From: an uncultured Blautia sp.
GTDB taxonomy: Bacteria > Bacillota > Clostridia > Lachnospirales > Lachnospiraceae
Direction of reading: 5' to 3'
Assembly (NCBI GenBank): GCA_934373235.1
Contig: CAKROW010000064.1
Location: 1 to 14,391 of the forward strand
DNA: 14,391 nucleotides
Below the pieces are notes generated by a model, which saw only the letters and a program-made list of their open reading frames with translations, was not told the DNA's origin and did not search any database. Made by a program: the position numbers and the translations under genes. Shown one piece after another: positions 13,301 to 14,391 of this stretch; the first letter of the stretch is position 1, and every line of letters starts with the position of its first letter.

Positions 13301-13660
13301 CTAACGTTCTTCCTCGAACACGATCTCATTATCTTTCACAAGACCAAGCTTCTCACGTGCAGCTTCCTCCACGTATTCATCTGTAGTCATATACTTCTCA
13401 AGAGCCTTGATCTCCCTGGTCCTGTCCTCCTCATCTTCAATGGACTGCTCAAGAGCGGACGCTTTGGCATCATATACACCCAGCCTGTGCTCCAGTGTCC
13501 TGGTCTGAAACATCATCCAACCGAGAAGAATAAGGGCGATAACTGTTATTCCCAGCATTGCCAGATAGTTATATCCTGCTCTTTTCCCCGAATTCTGTTT
13601 TTTCGTCTTTTTCAATCTGTATGCTCCCTTTTCTCCGCAATGTCTGTTTCGTCCCTTCAT
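13301..13660 (-). CDS. divIC: Septum formation initiator, DivIC/FtsB family
   Basis: A 119-residue bitopic membrane protein of the divisome that acts with FtsL and DivIB during septum synthesis. A basic cytoplasmic start (1-30) precedes one membrane segment (about 32-51), then a coiled-coil region (about 52-90) rich in heptad Leu, Glu and Lys. The family's C-terminal motif follows: DEYVEEAAREKLGLVKDNEI (94-113). Length is usual (about 100-125). GAGGAG lies five bases before the ATG at 13660. It sits between yabP and spoIIE, its standard place in endospore-forming Firmicutes, although the usual yabQ gene before it is missing. The 135 bases after it carry the spoIIE promoter. Confidence 0.93.
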   Translation of the reverse strand: MKGRNRHCGEKGAYRLKKTKKQNSGKRAGYNYLAMLGITVIALILLGWMMFQTRTLEHRLGVYDAKASALEQSIEDEEDRTREIKALEKYMTTDEYVEEAAREKLGLVKDNEIVFEEER

Positions 13661-13726
13661 ATCCGCTCCTCATTGCGACTATATACATCCAGATTTTACA
13701 ACTTCTGAGAAAAAATATCAACCGGT

Positions 13727-13978
13727 TTACAAAGCTTTTTTCCATTTCCCTGTCTGCTTTTTGTTAAGGTAAACAAGCTGGTCAATCCGTCCCTGAAGCT
13801 CCACTTCCCCTTTCTGAAGATCAAGCTGTTTCACGTGAAGGCCCTCTCCCCTGACAGAAAGCTTTCCCTCTTCTGTGACAAGACGTATTTCTTTTTCATC
13901 GAAGGAAGTAACATCCCGGACGCCGGTGATGGTCCCACCCTGGCGCCGTTCCAGCATAAGCTTATGTGATCCTTCCAT
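13727..13978 (-). CDS. yabP: Spore cortex/coat assembly protein YabP
   Basis: An 83-residue protein, slightly shorter than B. subtilis YabP (about 100). It shows the YabP-fold pattern: HKLMLERR (5-12), GVRDVTSFDEKEIRLVTEEG (19-38), then VRGEGLHVKQLDLQKGEVEL (42-61) and GRIDQLVYL (63-71). YabP is expressed in the mother cell and needed for spore maturation in B. subtilis, where it works with YabQ. An in-frame stop lies just upstream of ATG 13978, so the start cannot be earlier. GGAGG lies 12 bases upstream, longer than ideal, while AAAGG is nearer; translation may be modest. Neighbours are rqcP (85 bases upstream) and divIC (66 bases downstream). Confidence 0.9.
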   Translation of the reverse strand: MEGSHKLMLERRQGGTITGVRDVTSFDEKEIRLVTEEGKLSVRGEGLHVKQLDLQKGEVELQGRIDQLVYLNKKQTGKWKKAL

Positions 13979-14063
13979 TTCCCTTTAAGGCCTCCGTTTT
14001 GGTGTTCCCTTTAATCTATGATACCCCCTCCGGAAATAGACCTTTGGGAGGAAGCAGCAAAAC

Positions 14064-14303
14064 TTAAATGTAGCGGTACATGCTCTCCACCTCATCTTTT
14101 TTCACTGTGTCCTTTACTTCCAGAACCTCAACCTTTACATTTCTGGTTCCAAACCGGATCTCAACAGTATCTCCGGTTTTTACCTGTACGGATGCCTTGG
14201 CAGGCTTGTCATTCACAAGAACTCTTCCTGCATCGCAGGCTTCATTGGCAACTGTACGTCTCTTGATCAGTCTTGATACTTTCAGATATTTGTCCAGACG
14301 CAT
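14064..14303 (-). CDS. rqcP: S4-domain ribosome quality control factor RqcP (YabO)
   Basis: A 79-residue RNA-binding protein close to B. subtilis RqcP (86 residues). RqcP binds stalled 50S subunits with RqcH and supports alanine tailing of the stuck peptide. The S4 domain is clear: MRLDKYLKVSRLIKRRTVAN (1-20), then GRVLVNDKPAKASVQVKTGD (26-45) and VEIRFG (47-52). The tail motif LEVKDTVKKDEVESMYR (61-77) is also typical. I chose ATG 14303 because the protein then begins exactly like the family and AAGGAAGG lies nine bases upstream; a longer frame from 14375 adds 24 unrelated residues. It leads the yabP-divIC-spoIIE cluster, as in Bacillus. Confidence 0.95.
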   Translation of the reverse strand: MRLDKYLKVSRLIKRRTVANEACDAGRVLVNDKPAKASVQVKTGDTVEIRFGTRNVKVEVLEVKDTVKKDEVESMYRYI

Positions 14304-14391
14304 GATATCTACCTTCCTTTCTACTACAATATATTTATGGTTAATATCCCTTACAGCCAGTAAGGAATTATCCATCTTGTTGCTTAAGCTG

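Noticed and set aside
14368..14391. Possible last codons of a gene upstream of rqcP, ending in TAA at 14368-14370 (minus strand)
   Set aside because: Only seven codons are visible, and the frame cannot be shown to be coding.

Overview
The window reads as chromosomal DNA of a spore-forming Clostridia bacterium, most likely a gut Lachnospiraceae (Blautia-like). This rests on the sporulation and division cluster rqcP-yabP-divIC-spoIIE-tilS-hpt-ftsH, a Spo0A-type promoter in front of spoIIE, moderate G+C, and the look of the metabolic genes. The family assignment is inference from gene order and protein style; no 16S rRNA or other taxonomic marker is present.

Left end, 1-1704. Two minus-strand genes form a small catabolic or transport unit: a PxpA (LamB/YcsF) 5-oxoprolinase subunit A, then a DAACS-type dicarboxylate/amino-acid:cation symporter that runs off the window. 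A large-loop hairpin followed by a T-run separates them. A 252-base AT-rich divergent intergenic region (1453-1704) carries promoters in both directions and two inverted repeats resembling ArsR/SmtB operators.

Metal unit, 1705-5020, plus strand. It holds a 930-residue P1B-2-type Zn/Cd/Pb-exporting ATPase and, behind a strong terminator, a 104-residue ArsR/SmtB repressor with a textbook alpha5 zinc-sensing site. The ATPase has an unusual repetitive His/Cys/Asp-rich N-terminus (about 140 residues) and two near-identical HMA domains. The repressor probably acts on the operator-like repeats upstream of the ATPase.

Centre, 5045-7866, minus strand. A cytoplasmic GH13 neopullulanase/cyclomaltodextrinase-like enzyme has its own promoter and is followed by an orphan HPt phosphotransfer protein. 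The 278-base gap 7589-7866 holds the GH13 promoter, two terminators and an unexplained inverted repeat.

Right end, 7867-14391, all minus strand. In transcription order: rqcP (ribosome quality control), yabP (spore coat/cortex), divIC (division), spoIIE (forespore PP2C phosphatase), tilS (tRNA-Ile lysidine synthetase), hpt (hypoxanthine phosphoribosyltransferase) and ftsH (membrane AAA protease). This is the Bacillus/Clostridia arrangement, but yabQ and yabR are absent and SpoIIE lacks the multi-spanning membrane domain of the B. subtilis protein. The spoIIE promoter has two tandem 0A boxes, and its -35 and -10 elements are 21 bp apart, the spacing known from B. subtilis spoIIE.

I see no CRISPR array, tRNA, rRNA, insertion sequence or phage gene. 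The points most worth a second look are the compact SpoIIE with its conserved Spo0A promoter, the missing yabQ, the minisatellite-encoded metal-binding extension, and the orphan HPt protein next to an amylase-family gene.
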